In this document: piece after piece, positions 29,826 to 38,669 of the stretch
Layout: the number at the start of each line of letters is the position of its first letter
How positions within the stretch are numbered: position 1 is the stretch's first letter
Origin: Pollutimonas sp. M17
GTDB taxonomy: Bacteria; Pseudomonadota; Gammaproteobacteria; Burkholderiales; Burkholderiaceae_B
Length of the DNA stretch: 64,000 nt
Assembly: GCF_025836975.1 (NCBI RefSeq)
Contig: NZ_CP107548.1
Coordinates: 1,860,001 to 1,924,000 of the forward strand
Reading direction: 5' to 3'
Notes under the pieces: model-generated
What the model was told of the DNA's origin: nothing
The model's database searches: none
What the model saw: only the letters and a program-made list of their open reading frames with translations
Program-made: the position numbers and the translations under genes

Positions 29826-30701
29826 ATGCTCGACCAGATTATCGATACCCGTATCCATGACATCGGCGGAGGCTTCGAAGTCGGCCGCGTCCTGCCTTTC
29901 CGGCAGCGGCGGATGGTGGGGCCCTTCATTTTCTTCGACCGCATGGGTCCGCACGACCTGCCGGCGCCGGTACCCATGCAAACGGATGTGCGTCCGCATC
30001 CGCATATCGGCCTGTCCACCGTGACCTATCTGTTCGAAGGCCAGATGACTCACCGCGACAGCCTGGGTGTCGAGCAGGCCATCCTGCCGGGCGCATTGAA
30101 CTGGATGACGGCGGGCTCGGGAATCAGCCATTCCGAACGTTTCGATGGCATGCGCCAGGACGGCGGCCGCATCGACGGCATTCAGGCCTGGGTTGCCTTG
30201 CCCGAGGGCAACGAAGAAGACGATCCGGCTTTCGCCCACTACGCAGCCGAAACACTGCCTCAGTTCACCGACGCAGGCATCACGGGCCGCATCATCGCCG
30301 GCAGCGCGTATGGCATGGACAGCCCCGCCAAAACCCATTCGCCGCTTTTCTACCTGCATGTGGAACTTCAGGCAGGCGCGAAGCTCGAGCTGCCCGCCGG
30401 ATACACGGAACGCGCAGTCTACGTGGCGCTGGGCCGCATCGAGATCGACGGAGCCCAATACCGGCCGGGCCAGATGGCGGTCTTTTCGGCGGGCGGGACG
30501 CCATACCTTGTCGCCCTGGAGGCCACGCGGATCATGCTGCTGGGCGGCGAACCCCTGGGCGCCCGCCATATCTGGTGGAATTTCGTTTCTTCGCGCAAGG
30601 ACCGCATCGAACAGGCCAAGGCGGACTGGACCGCCGGCCGCATTGCCTTGCCGACACAGGATAATGCCGAATTCATTCCCTTGCCGCAGGCCGCCGCCTG
30701 A
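29826..30701 (+). CDS. Pirin family protein
   Basis: Bicupin of 291 aa. The metal site of the N-terminal cupin is visible in RPHPHIGLSTVTYLFEGQMTHRD and the Glu/His segment GSGISHSER. Pirins act as quercetin dioxygenases or redox-sensitive co-regulators. The gene is divergent from azurin and 23 bp before the tetrahaem cytochrome, so the latter two may be co-transcribed. A second pirin lies at 36715-37584. Confidence 0.88.
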   Translation: MLDQIIDTRIHDIGGGFEVGRVLPFRQRRMVGPFIFFDRMGPHDLPAPVPMQTDVRPHPHIGLSTVTYLFEGQMTHRDSLGVEQAILPGALNWMTAGSGISHSERFDGMRQDGGRIDGIQAWVALPEGNEEDDPAFAHYAAETLPQFTDAGITGRIIAGSAYGMDSPAKTHSPLFYLHVELQAGAKLELPAGYTERAVYVALGRIEIDGAQYRPGQMAVFSAGGTPYLVALEATRIMLLGGEPLGARHIWWNFVSSRKDRIEQAKADWTAGRIALPTQDNAEFIPLPQAAA

Positions 30702-30724
30702 TAATCCACGATAAAGGAAAACGC

Positions 30725-32329
30725 ATGCCCAACCGGATCCGCACGCCATTCATCGGCACCCGCTTGGCATCGGCCTGTACGGCCTTGCTGCTCTCCTGGC
30801 CCGCATATGCAGCAGGCGCCAGCTTGGCCGAGTCGGGGCAATCGCTGGCCGGCGCGGGCTTGCCCGGCGTTCCCGCCTGTACGAGCTGCCATGGCGCGAA
30901 AGGCGAAGGCATGGCAGCGGCCGGCTTTCCTTACCTGGCGGGGCAGGGAGCCGCCTACCTGGAAAGCCAGCTAAGGGATTTTGCGGACGGCCAGCGGGCC
31001 AGCCCCATCATGGGTCCCATCGCCAAAGGGCTGGACGCCAGCCAGATCAAGGCGCTTGCCGCCTATTATTCGCAGTTGCCGGCGCCATTCGACAAGGAAT
31101 CGCTCGCCGGCCATGTGGATACGTATCCAGCGGGAGACCCCGGCGCCTGGCTGGCCAATCGCGGCGACTGGAGCAAAGTCATTCCCGCCTGTATTCAATG
31201 CCATGGCCCGGGCGGCATCGGCGTCGGCGCCGACTTTCCCGCCCTGGCCGGGCAGCCCGCAGCCTATCTTCAGGCGCAACTGACCGCCTGGAAGGCCGGG
31301 CAGCGCCCGCCGGGGCCTCAAGGCCTGATGGGCGACATCGCGGCGCGCATGGATGCGCAGCAGATTTCCGCCGCGGCGGCCTATTTCGCGCAACTGCCCC
31401 CAACGGCCGCCGGCCAGCCGTCCGGTACCGCAGCCAATAGCGAGAAAGCCCCCATTTCTTCAGCCGGCGCCGCGCCATCCCCCGCGGAGCGCTCCAGCGG
31501 AGCGCCGCCCAGCGGATTTGCGCCGCCGCCCGCCGATGCCATCCCCGACAATGAGTTCGGCAAAGTCGTGCGGCAGGGTCAGGATATTTTTCTTCGCACC
31601 GGAGAACATGCCGGTAAGTTCGTGGGCAACAGCCTTAATTGCGTCAGCTGCCATATGGATGCCGGCAGGCGCAAAGACGCATCGCCCATGTGGGCGGCTT
31701 ATGTCATGTATCCGGCCTACCGCTCCAAGAACGGGCATGTCAATACATTGGCCGAGCGTCTGCAAGGCTGTTTCGCCTACAGCATGAACGGCGCCATGCC
31801 GCCCGCGGACAGCGAAACCATCGTTGCGCTGGAAAGTTATATGTACTGGATGGCCAAAGGCGCGCCCACCGGCGTCAAGTTGGAAGGGCAGGGGTTCAAG
31901 CGCCTGCCCGCAGCGGCCCAGGCCCCGGACTACCTGCGTGGCCAGAAGGTGTTTCAAAAGAACTGTGTGCTATGCCACGGAGCCGATGGCGCGGGGCAAA
32001 AAGCACAGGGGAAAATGGTATTTCCCGCTTTGTGGGGCGACAATTCCTTCAACTGGGGCGCCGGCATGCATAGCGTTCCGACGGCCGCGGCCTTCATCAA
32101 GGCGAATATGCCGCTGGGCGGCATGGATGTCCTGACCGACCAGGAAGCCTGGGATGTGGCCTATTACATGAATGCGCACGAAAGGCCGCAAGATCCTCGA
32201 TACACCGGGTCGCTGGCCGAGACTCAGCAAAAATACCACGATGCGCAAACCGATTTGTATGGCCAGACCGTCAACGGCCACGTCCTGGGTTCCGCGGCGC
32301 CGCCGCCCGGAGGTTCGCTGCGCAAGTAA
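30725..32329 (+). CDS. tsdA: Tetrahaem TsdB-TsdA-like fusion (thiosulfate dehydrogenase)
   Basis: Periplasmic 534-aa protein with signal peptide and four CxxCH motifs at about residues 52, 156, 306 and 414. The first two belong to a cytochrome c4-like dihaem part; a Pro/Ala-rich linker (about 235-275) joins a C-terminal part with the TsdA pattern: NCVSCH, PMWAAYVMYPAYRSKNGHVNTLAERLQGCFAYSMNG and CVLCH. Cys349 in QGCF corresponds to the unusual Cys haem ligand of TsdA. The enzyme should convert thiosulfate to tetrathionate, the N-terminal part acting as electron acceptor. Confidence 0.8.
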   Translation: MPNRIRTPFIGTRLASACTALLLSWPAYAAGASLAESGQSLAGAGLPGVPACTSCHGAKGEGMAAAGFPYLAGQGAAYLESQLRDFADGQRASPIMGPIAKGLDASQIKALAAYYSQLPAPFDKESLAGHVDTYPAGDPGAWLANRGDWSKVIPACIQCHGPGGIGVGADFPALAGQPAAYLQAQLTAWKAGQRPPGPQGLMGDIAARMDAQQISAAAAYFAQLPPTAAGQPSGTAANSEKAPISSAGAAPSPAERSSGAPPSGFAPPPADAIPDNEFGKVVRQGQDIFLRTGEHAGKFVGNSLNCVSCHMDAGRRKDASPMWAAYVMYPAYRSKNGHVNTLAERLQGCFAYSMNGAMPPADSETIVALESYMYWMAKGAPTGVKLEGQGFKRLPAAAQAPDYLRGQKVFQKNCVLCHGADGAGQKAQGKMVFPALWGDNSFNWGAGMHSVPTAAAFIKANMPLGGMDVLTDQEAWDVAYYMNAHERPQDPRYTGSLAETQQKYHDAQTDLYGQTVNGHVLGSAAPPPGGSLRK

Positions 32330-32351
32330 TTTTCGCGCCCGGGATCCGGCC

Positions 32352-32684
32352 TTAGCCACGCCGGACAAAGGGGTGGACGCGGCTGCGCAGGCTGGCCAGT
32401 TCGCTCTCCAGACCCTGAATGCGATCGAGCAGCTTCATGGCCAGTGCCAGCCCATGAGCGTCCAGCTCGAAATCGTCGCGCAGGCGGCGAGCCGTACGCG
32501 CCACGACGACGCATTCGGTATGAAAGAAATAATTGCCTGGATCGTCGTTCGAAGGAGTCAGGATGCCGGTTTCGACCAGGTCCAGGATATCGTCGCGGGC
32601 GAGTCCCGACACCTCGATGATGTGCTCCAGCGAGCAGATATCGGATGTGTTCAACCATACGGCTTCAACAGTGCGGATAGTCAT
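32352..32684 (-). CDS. cbpM: Chaperone modulator CbpM
   Basis: Protein of 110 aa in the MerR-like CbpM family: [34 protein letters not shown] followed by [29 protein letters not shown]. CbpM binds the J domain of CbpA and limits it. The ATG overlaps the cbpA stop as ATGA, the usual cbpA-cbpM arrangement. Confidence 0.92.
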   Translation of the reverse strand: MTIRTVEAVWLNTSDICSLEHIIEVSGLARDDILDLVETGILTPSNDDPGNYFFHTECVVVARTARRLRDDFELDAHGLALAMKLLDRIQGLESELASLRSRVHPFVRRG

Positions 32685-33628
32685 GGCTGTTTCCCTGCAT
32701 TCAGTTGGGCGCGCGGGTCGTATCCCGAGACCGCGGCCAGTTGGCTGAACAGTTCGCGTTCCTGTTCGGTGGGTGTGTGCGGCACGTCGATGCGCACGGC
32801 GGCATACAGGTCGCCCTGTGTGCCATTGGCGCCCGGCATGCCTCTTTTTGCCAGGCGCAGCTTGCGGTCGGCCACCGTGCCCGGCGGTATGGTCATTTCG
32901 ACCGGGCCGCCCAGGGTAGGCACCTGAACCGTTCCTCCCAGCACCGCTTCCCACGGGCTCAAGGGCAGGTCGAGATATAGATCCTGTTTGTCCAGGCGGT
33001 ATAGCTTGTGCGGGCTTATTTGTATGACCAGGTAAAGGTCGCCCGGCCTGCCGCCATGCAGGCCGCTGCCGCCTTTGCCCGGCAGCCGCAGCCGCTGGCC
33101 CTCGGCCGCGCCCTTCGGTATGCGCACCCTGAACGTCCGGGGCACGCGGTGCAACAGGCCTTGAGCGTCGTAATCCGGCACGGCGACGCTGATATCGGTT
33201 TCCGCCCCGCTATAGACTTGCTCCAGGCTTACCGGCAAGACCATCTCGAAATCCTGGCCATGCAGCGGCTGCCCCGTACGGCCTCGCCGCCCGCCGCCCT
33301 GGGCGGCTGCGAAGGCGGCGAGAAGGTCCGCCAGGTCCACATCCTCGAAGTCTTGCGGAGCTTCATGAAAGTGCTCGCGCCATTCGCGCGGCGGCACGAA
33401 GTCCTCGCCCGCCGGGCGGGTGCCCAGGGCGTCGTAGGCCGCGCGCTTCTCCGGGTCCTTCAAGGTGGCATAGGCCTCGGCCACCTGCTTGAACTTGTCC
33501 TCCGCGCCCGCTTCCTTGGATACATCGGGATGGTATTGATGGGCCAGCTTGCGGTAGGCCTTCTTGATGTCGGCTTGGGTGGCATCGCGCGCCAGGCCCA
33601 GAACCTGGTAGTAATCAATATATTTCAT
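32681..33628 (-). CDS. cbpA: Curved-DNA-binding DnaJ-like protein CbpA
   Basis: Co-chaperone of 315 aa. The J domain has HPD in [13 protein letters not shown]; there is no zinc finger, and the C-terminal substrate-binding domains ([36 protein letters not shown]) follow a Gly/Arg linker. It works with DnaK and binds curved DNA in E. coli. GGGAG precedes the ATG. It forms a two-gene operon with cbpM. Confidence 0.95.
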   Translation of the reverse strand: MKYIDYYQVLGLARDATQADIKKAYRKLAHQYHPDVSKEAGAEDKFKQVAEAYATLKDPEKRAAYDALGTRPAGEDFVPPREWREHFHEAPQDFEDVDLADLLAAFAAAQGGGRRGRTGQPLHGQDFEMVLPVSLEQVYSGAETDISVAVPDYDAQGLLHRVPRTFRVRIPKGAAEGQRLRLPGKGGSGLHGGRPGDLYLVIQISPHKLYRLDKQDLYLDLPLSPWEAVLGGTVQVPTLGGPVEMTIPPGTVADRKLRLAKRGMPGANGTQGDLYAAVRIDVPHTPTEQERELFSQLAAVSGYDPRAQLNAGKQP

Positions 33629-33807
33629 TGAAGCTCCCGCTATGGCAAGAACGTGGCCTGGCATAAGCCCCGGCTTCAGCAATTGTCGCGCCCAGTCGCC
33701 GGCTTGGCCAGCCCCTTTTGCCAGGCCCGGCGCGCGCCAAGCGCCATCCGCCGGGCCTGCGATTTGCTGGGATCGCCACAGTACACACTCAAACCGAGGA
33801 GATCTTC

Positions 33808-34800
33808 ATGGGCCAGAACCACGACAGCAACGAACGCGGTAGCCACCAGACCGTGGAACGCCAACGCGCGATACAAAGGGAGCAGGAAGAGAAGGACGCC
33901 GGCAAGTCCAAAGGCCAGTCCTCCGGCGCCGTCCAGACGGGCGCGAGGGACCACCCCGAGCCGCCGCTCCCGGCCCAGCACCTGGAGAAGCCCGGCAACG
34001 AAAAGGACTTGGTGCTCGCGCCGCAATTCCAGGCGCCCGCCTACAAGGGTAGCGGCAAGCTGGAAGGGCTGTCGGCGATTGTCACCGGCGGCGATTCAGG
34101 CATAGGCAGGGCGGTGTCGGTGCTGTTCGCCCGCGAGGGAGCGGACGTCGCCGTGGTCTACCTGAATGAGCATGAGGACGCCAGGGAAACACAGCGCTGC
34201 GTCGAAGCCGAGGGCAAGCGCTGCCTGCTGATTCCCGGGGATGTGAAGGACGCCGAATTCTGCCGCGCGGCGGTGGCGCAAACCGTGCAGGCCTTCGGCA
34301 AGCTGGACGTCCTGGTCAACAATGCCGCCTTCCAGGAGCATGCCGACACGCTCCAGGACATCACCGAAGAGCGCTTCGATGAAACCATGCGCACCAATGT
34401 GTACGGCTACTTCCATATGGCCCGGGCGGCTCTGGACCACCTGAAGGAGGGCGCTGCCATCGTCAATACCGGCTCGGTCACAGGCCTTAGCGGCAATCCG
34501 CAATTGCTGGACTATTCCACGACGAAGGGTGCCATACATGCATTCACCATGTCTCTGGCCGCCAATCTGGCGAAGAAGGGGATACGGGTCAATGCCGTGG
34601 CGCCGGGACCGGTATGGACGCCTCTGAATCCCGCCGACAAGCCCGCGGAAAAAATCAAGTCGTTCGGCAGTCAAACGGCTCTGGGCCGGCCCGCGCAGCC
34701 CGAGGAAATCTCGCCGGCCTATGTTTTCCTGGCGTCCGCCGCATGCTCCAGCTATATCACCGGCATCGTGCTGCCGATTACCGGTTCGCCCGGCAGTTAG
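33808..34800 (+). CDS. SDR oxidoreductase (YghA/general stress type)
   Basis: NAD(P)-dependent short-chain dehydrogenase of 330 aa. A hydrophilic N-terminal extension of about 85 residues rich in Gln and charged residues precedes the Rossmann motif TGGDSGIGRAV; NNAA, the catalytic Ser in TGSVTGLSG and Tyr-x3-Lys in YSTTKGA are present. Proteins with this extension (YghA, GsiB-neighbour oxidoreductases) are general-stress factors. GAGGAG at 33796 supports the start. It precedes catalase, fitting a stress-response group. Confidence 0.88.
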   Translation: MGQNHDSNERGSHQTVERQRAIQREQEEKDAGKSKGQSSGAVQTGARDHPEPPLPAQHLEKPGNEKDLVLAPQFQAPAYKGSGKLEGLSAIVTGGDSGIGRAVSVLFAREGADVAVVYLNEHEDARETQRCVEAEGKRCLLIPGDVKDAEFCRAAVAQTVQAFGKLDVLVNNAAFQEHADTLQDITEERFDETMRTNVYGYFHMARAALDHLKEGAAIVNTGSVTGLSGNPQLLDYSTTKGAIHAFTMSLAANLAKKGIRVNAVAPGPVWTPLNPADKPAEKIKSFGSQTALGRPAQPEEISPAYVFLASAACSSYITGIVLPITGSPGS

Positions 34801-34905
34801 GTGCCATGCGTCATATACAGGCGGCAAGCGGCTCATGTATAGTGAATCCGCCAGATCGCCTGGATGGATCTTCACGGCAATGCCACGAGACTTGGAGGAT
34901 GAGCT

Positions 34906-36405
34906 ATGGCCGAATCGCATGACAAGGCTGCGCGCGGCGCAACCACCGGAGCTGGAGCGCCTGCGCCCAGCGATCGCAATTCCCTGACCATGGGCCCGAA
35001 CGGGCCGATTTTGCTTCACGATGTTCATTTTCTTGAACAGATGGCGCACTTCAATCGCGAGAAGGTGCCCGAGCGCCAGCCGCATGCAAAGGGCGCCGGG
35101 GCGTTCGGCGTATTCGAGACCACCGCCGACGTCTCCGCCTACACGAAGGCCGCCTTGTTTCAGAAGGGCTGTAAGACCGAAATGCTGGCAAGGTTTTCGA
35201 CCGTGGCCGGCGAAGCGGGCAGCCCCGACACCTGGCGCGATGTGCGCGGGTTTTCGCTCAAGTTCTATACGGAAGAGGGCAACTACGACCTCGTCGGCAA
35301 CAACACCCCCATCTTTTTCCTGCGCGACCCGATGAAGTTTCCGCATTTCATCCGCAGTCAGAAACGCCTGCCGGACTCGGGATTGCGCGACAACCACATG
35401 CAGTGGGATTTCTGGACCAGCAATCCCGAATCGGCGCACCAGGTGACCTACGTGATGGGCGACCGCGGCCTGCCGCGCACATGGCGCCATATGAACGGCT
35501 ACGGGTCGCACACGTATATGTGGATCAATGCCAAGGGCGACCGGTTCTGGGTGAAGTATCACTTCCACACCCGGCAAGGCATGGAGTTCTTCAATAACGA
35601 GCAGGCCAAGGAAATGGCCGGCCTGGATGCCGATTACCATCGCAGGGACTTGTTCGAGGCCATCGCCAAGGGCGATCATCCAAGCTGGACGCTGTCCGTC
35701 CAGGTCATGCCGTATGAAGAGGCCGCGGCCTATCGCTTCAATCCCTTCGACCTGACCAAGACCTGGTCGCACAAGGATTATCCACTGATTGAAGTGGGCA
35801 CGATGACGCTCGATCGAAATCCCGAGAACTTCTTTGCCCAGATCGAACAGGCCGCATTTTCACCGGGCAACACGGTGCCCGGCATAGGCCTGTCGCCCGA
35901 CAAGATGCTGCTGGGGCGCGCCTTTGCCTATAACGACGCGCAGCGCAATCGCATCGGCGCCAATTTCCATCAACTGCCGGTCAACAAGCCCAAAGTCCCG
36001 GTGAACACCTATATGTTCGACGGACAGATGGCCTACGAGCATAGCGGCAGCCAGCCCGTCTACGCGCCCAACTCCGAAGGCCGCAGCTGGGCCGACAACA
36101 CCGGCAAGGTGGAGGACGGCTGGGAAACGGACAGCACCATGGTGCGCAGCGCCTACACCTTGCATGCCGAAGACGACGACTTCAGCCAGCCGGGCACCTT
36201 GGTGCGGGAGGTGTTCAACGATGCGCAACGTGACCGCCTTGTTGAAACCGTCGCCGGCAGCCTCTTGGGCGGGGTGCGCAGCCCGGTGCTGGAGCGCGCG
36301 TTCGAGTACTGGAAAAGCATAGACGCCGACGTGGGCCGTCGGATAGAGGAAAAAGTACGCTCGGGCAAGGCGCCGGAACCGGCGGCCGGAATGAGCGAAG
36401 CCTGA
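34906..36405 (+). CDS. katA: Monofunctional catalase
   Basis: Haem catalase of 499 aa (clade 3 size) converting hydrogen peroxide to water and oxygen. Essential His lies in [10 protein letters not shown], Asn in [16 protein letters not shown], the haem Tyr ligand in [14 protein letters not shown]; the NADPH-binding region HxxQ-like HFHTRQG is present. GGAGG lies 7 bp before the ATG. No oxyR is in the window. Confidence 0.95.
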   Translation: MAESHDKAARGATTGAGAPAPSDRNSLTMGPNGPILLHDVHFLEQMAHFNREKVPERQPHAKGAGAFGVFETTADVSAYTKAALFQKGCKTEMLARFSTVAGEAGSPDTWRDVRGFSLKFYTEEGNYDLVGNNTPIFFLRDPMKFPHFIRSQKRLPDSGLRDNHMQWDFWTSNPESAHQVTYVMGDRGLPRTWRHMNGYGSHTYMWINAKGDRFWVKYHFHTRQGMEFFNNEQAKEMAGLDADYHRRDLFEAIAKGDHPSWTLSVQVMPYEEAAAYRFNPFDLTKTWSHKDYPLIEVGTMTLDRNPENFFAQIEQAAFSPGNTVPGIGLSPDKMLLGRAFAYNDAQRNRIGANFHQLPVNKPKVPVNTYMFDGQMAYEHSGSQPVYAPNSEGRSWADNTGKVEDGWETDSTMVRSAYTLHAEDDDFSQPGTLVREVFNDAQRDRLVETVAGSLLGGVRSPVLERAFEYWKSIDADVGRRIEEKVRSGKAPEPAAGMSEA

Positions 36406-36414
36406 TGTAGGAAG

Positions 36415-36438
36415 TGGCCGGGTCATCGTGTCCGGCCA
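36415..36438 (+). terminator. Rho-independent-like terminator after catalase
   Basis: TGGCCGG and CCGGCCA form a 7-bp stem with a 10-nt loop, 9 bp after the catalase stop and followed by TTATTAAAT. Confidence 0.6.
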
Positions 36439-36451
36439 TTATTAAATTACG

Positions 36452-36467
36452 CATAATGTGTATTATG
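36452..36467. promoter_or_regulatory. CATAAT-GTGT-ATTATG palindrome
   Basis: Perfect 6-bp inverted repeat with a 4-bp spacer in an AT-rich stretch between the catalase terminator and a decayed PrpD fragment. It has the look of a regulator operator, possibly a leftover of the lost gene's control region; no regulator can be named. Confidence 0.4.
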
Positions 36468-36479
36468 TAAAGTTAAAAA

Positions 36480-36641
36480 GGCGACCCCGAAGCGCCGCTT
36501 TCCGACCAGGAGCTTGATGGCAAGTTTCTGGAACTGGCCGGAGCCGTAATCGGCCATGAACAGGCCAAGACGCTACTGCAGCGCTTATGGACGCTGGAGG
36601 CCGAACCGACAGCATGCCTGTACAACATGGACCGTCTATAG
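36480..36641 (+). pseudogene. Decayed 3' fragment of an MmgE/PrpD family gene
   Basis: The frame GDPEAPLSDQELDGKFLELAG, then GAVIGHEQAKTLLQRLWTLE and a stop at 36639-36641, matches the usual C terminus of MmgE/PrpD (2-methylcitrate dehydratase-like) proteins. A TAA in the same frame at 36474 and lack of a start leave only 53 residues of a protein normally near 450 aa. This is a remnant of deletion or a failed insertion. The rest of the gap 36406-36714 holds the terminator and palindrome listed separately and nothing else recognised. Confidence 0.65.
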
Positions 36642-36714
36642 CGTTGCCTCCCGGTTCAGGCTTGGGCGCGACGAGTGCGTGAAAAGCGGAAGGCAAGCAA
36701 TACGACGAGGCTGT

Positions 36715-37584
36715 TCAGCCCTCCCGCCACTTCCCAAATCGTCCGCTGTTGAAATCCACCATCGCCTGGGCGATTTCTTCCTGGGTGTTCATGACAAAGG
36801 GCCCGTAGCCGACGATGGGCTCGTCGATGGGCTCGCCGCTTAAAAACAGCAAGATCGCATCGTTGTTCGCTTCGAGGGTCACTCGGGTGCCCGCTTTGTC
36901 CAGCACCGCCATCTGGGCCTCGCGGACGACGGCGTCGCCGTTGACCATCACCGTTCCCTGCATGACGATGACCGCGGTATTCCAGCCATCCGGAACATCC
37001 AGTTCAGCAACGCCGCCCTGGTTCAAGCGCATATCCCAGACATGCAGCGGTGAGAACGTCCTGGCCGGGCCCCTGCTTCCGGCGTACTCGCCCGCGATCA
37101 CCCGCAGCGTCCCCGACCCCTTCGGCAGAGAGACCTGGGGAATATCGCTGCCGAGTATGGCCTGGTAGCCGGGCGACGCCATCTTGTCCTTGGCGGGCAG
37201 GTTCACCCAAAGCTGCGCCATATGAAGCGTGCCGCCCGAATGCGTGAATGCGTCGGAATGAAATTCTTCGTGCAGGATGCCGGCTCCGGCCGTCATCCAT
37301 TGCACATCGCCGGGCCCTATCGTGCCGCCGCGGCCCGTCGAGTCGCGATGAGACACTTCGCCCTTGTATACGATGGTGACGGTCTCGAACCCGCGATGCG
37401 GATGCTGCCCCACCCCGCGCTTTTCGGCGCCGGGCGGGAATTCAGCGGGCCCCGCGTAGTCCAGCAAAAGAAAGGGACTGAGCTGCTTTCCATGGCTTTG
37501 ATACGAAAACAGGGAGCGCACGGGAAACCCGTCGCCCACCCAATGAGGACGCGGAGCGTTATGAATGCCGAGCATCTTTTTCAT
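36715..37584 (-). CDS. Pirin family protein (YhhW-like)
   Basis: Bicupin of 289 aa. Metal ligands are seen in QHPHRGFETVTIVYKGEVSHRD and GAGILHEEFHSD; this is closer to the YhhW/quercetinase group than the pirin at 29826. It has the C-terminal cupin with LLFLSGEPIDEPIVGYGPFVMNT. It is divergent from the GMC dehydrogenase operon, whose promoter region it shares. Confidence 0.88.
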   Translation of the reverse strand: MKKMLGIHNAPRPHWVGDGFPVRSLFSYQSHGKQLSPFLLLDYAGPAEFPPGAEKRGVGQHPHRGFETVTIVYKGEVSHRDSTGRGGTIGPGDVQWMTAGAGILHEEFHSDAFTHSGGTLHMAQLWVNLPAKDKMASPGYQAILGSDIPQVSLPKGSGTLRVIAGEYAGSRGPARTFSPLHVWDMRLNQGGVAELDVPDGWNTAVIVMQGTVMVNGDAVVREAQMAVLDKAGTRVTLEANNDAILLFLSGEPIDEPIVGYGPFVMNTQEEIAQAMVDFNSGRFGKWREG

Positions 37585-37664
37585 GGCCTATCTCTGTGAT
37601 TGCTCTATAGGAAACAGCATAAACCGCTAGCGAATAGCGCGATAGACCTCGAATTGAGTATCAG

Positions 37665-37682
37665 CGTTCCATTCATGGAACG
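37665..37682. promoter_or_regulatory. Perfect dyad in the pirin/dehydrogenase divergent region
   Basis: CGTTCCAT-TC-ATGGAACG is an 18-bp near-perfect palindrome, 81 bp before the pirin start and 189 bp before the dehydrogenase operon. This is a strong candidate operator; the regulator is not in the window. Confidence 0.6.
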
Positions 37683-37870
37683 ATAAGCCGGCTTGCTCCG
37701 TTCCTGTACCGCTTGCGGCCTTCAGCAGCGCTCAGCTGACAATTTGCTTAAAAAGTAATTTCTGCATGATTCTGTAAAAAAGACAAGACGGCCCGGCAGC
37801 CTCCCAGGGGCCGTTTCAGGAATGAACTTTGCTGACTCCGCCGCATAACAGGACATGCCGGAGGCTGCAA

Positions 37871-38659
37871 ATGGATACGCTAGAAACGAAACGAAACATT
37901 CTGGATGACAGCGCCCCTGGGGGCGGCGAGATGCCGGAATTCCCGCGCGCAACGCCGTCCCGGCATACCTTGAGTCGGCGGCGCTTCGTTCAGACAGCGC
38001 TGGCCTTGCCAGTTCTCTTTGCCCTGCCCGCCTGTGGCCAGGATAAGGCCACACCCGTCAAGCTTGCCCGCCGCTTTTTCTCGGCCGAGGAATATCGCTT
38101 CATCGTCGCGGCCACCGCCAGGCTGATACCGGGCAGCGATGAGGACCCGGGCGCCGTCCAGGCGTCGGTCCCCTTCTTCATCGACTTGCAGCTGGCCGGC
38201 CCTTATGGGCGTGCCGACCGTTGGTATATGGAGGGCCCCTGGGCAAAGGGAACCGAGCAGCAGGGCTATCAATTGCAGGAGACGCCCGCCCAGCTGTACC
38301 GCAAGGCGATTGCAGGCATGGACGACTACTGCCGCCAGCGGTTCGATGGCAAGGCCTATGCCGATCTGGGCGAAGAAGACCAGGACCAGGTTCTGCACGA
38401 CATGGACCAGAAGAAGATCGAACTCAAGGACGTGCCCGCTCAGGCCTTCTTCGCTCTCCTGTGGCAGAACACGCAGGAAGGTTTCCTTTCGGACCCGATG
38501 TACGGCGGCAATCGCGGCTTTGCGGGCTGGAAGCTTATCGGTTTTCCCGGCCCCCGCTACAACTATGTGGACGATATCACCCAGTACGGCAAGCCTTATC
38601 CGATGCCGACGGTCGGCCTGCTGGGCCGGGACGGCACGCGCACAGGCACGGTCGCATAA
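37871..38659 (+). CDS. GMC dehydrogenase small (gamma) subunit, Tat-exported
   Basis: Gluconate 2-dehydrogenase subunit 3 family protein of 262 aa. The twin-arginine motif SRRRFVQ and the hydrophobic region ending PAC sit about 40 residues in. The small subunit of these dehydrogenases carries the Tat signal for the folded flavoprotein. GGAGG is 6 bp before the ATG. Three neighbouring genes give the complete set: this, the flavoprotein and the trihaem cytochrome. Confidence 0.9.
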   Translation: MDTLETKRNILDDSAPGGGEMPEFPRATPSRHTLSRRRFVQTALALPVLFALPACGQDKATPVKLARRFFSAEEYRFIVAATARLIPGSDEDPGAVQASVPFFIDLQLAGPYGRADRWYMEGPWAKGTEQQGYQLQETPAQLYRKAIAGMDDYCRQRFDGKAYADLGEEDQDQVLHDMDQKKIELKDVPAQAFFALLWQNTQEGFLSDPMYGGNRGFAGWKLIGFPGPRYNYVDDITQYGKPYPMPTVGLLGRDGTRTGTVA

Positions 38660-38669
38660 AGGAGCAAGC

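Noticed and set aside
36556-36843. A 95-codon plus-strand frame after catalase
   Set aside because: It crosses the MmgE/PrpD remnant in another frame and the pirin 3' end on the opposite strand; no domain is recognisable.
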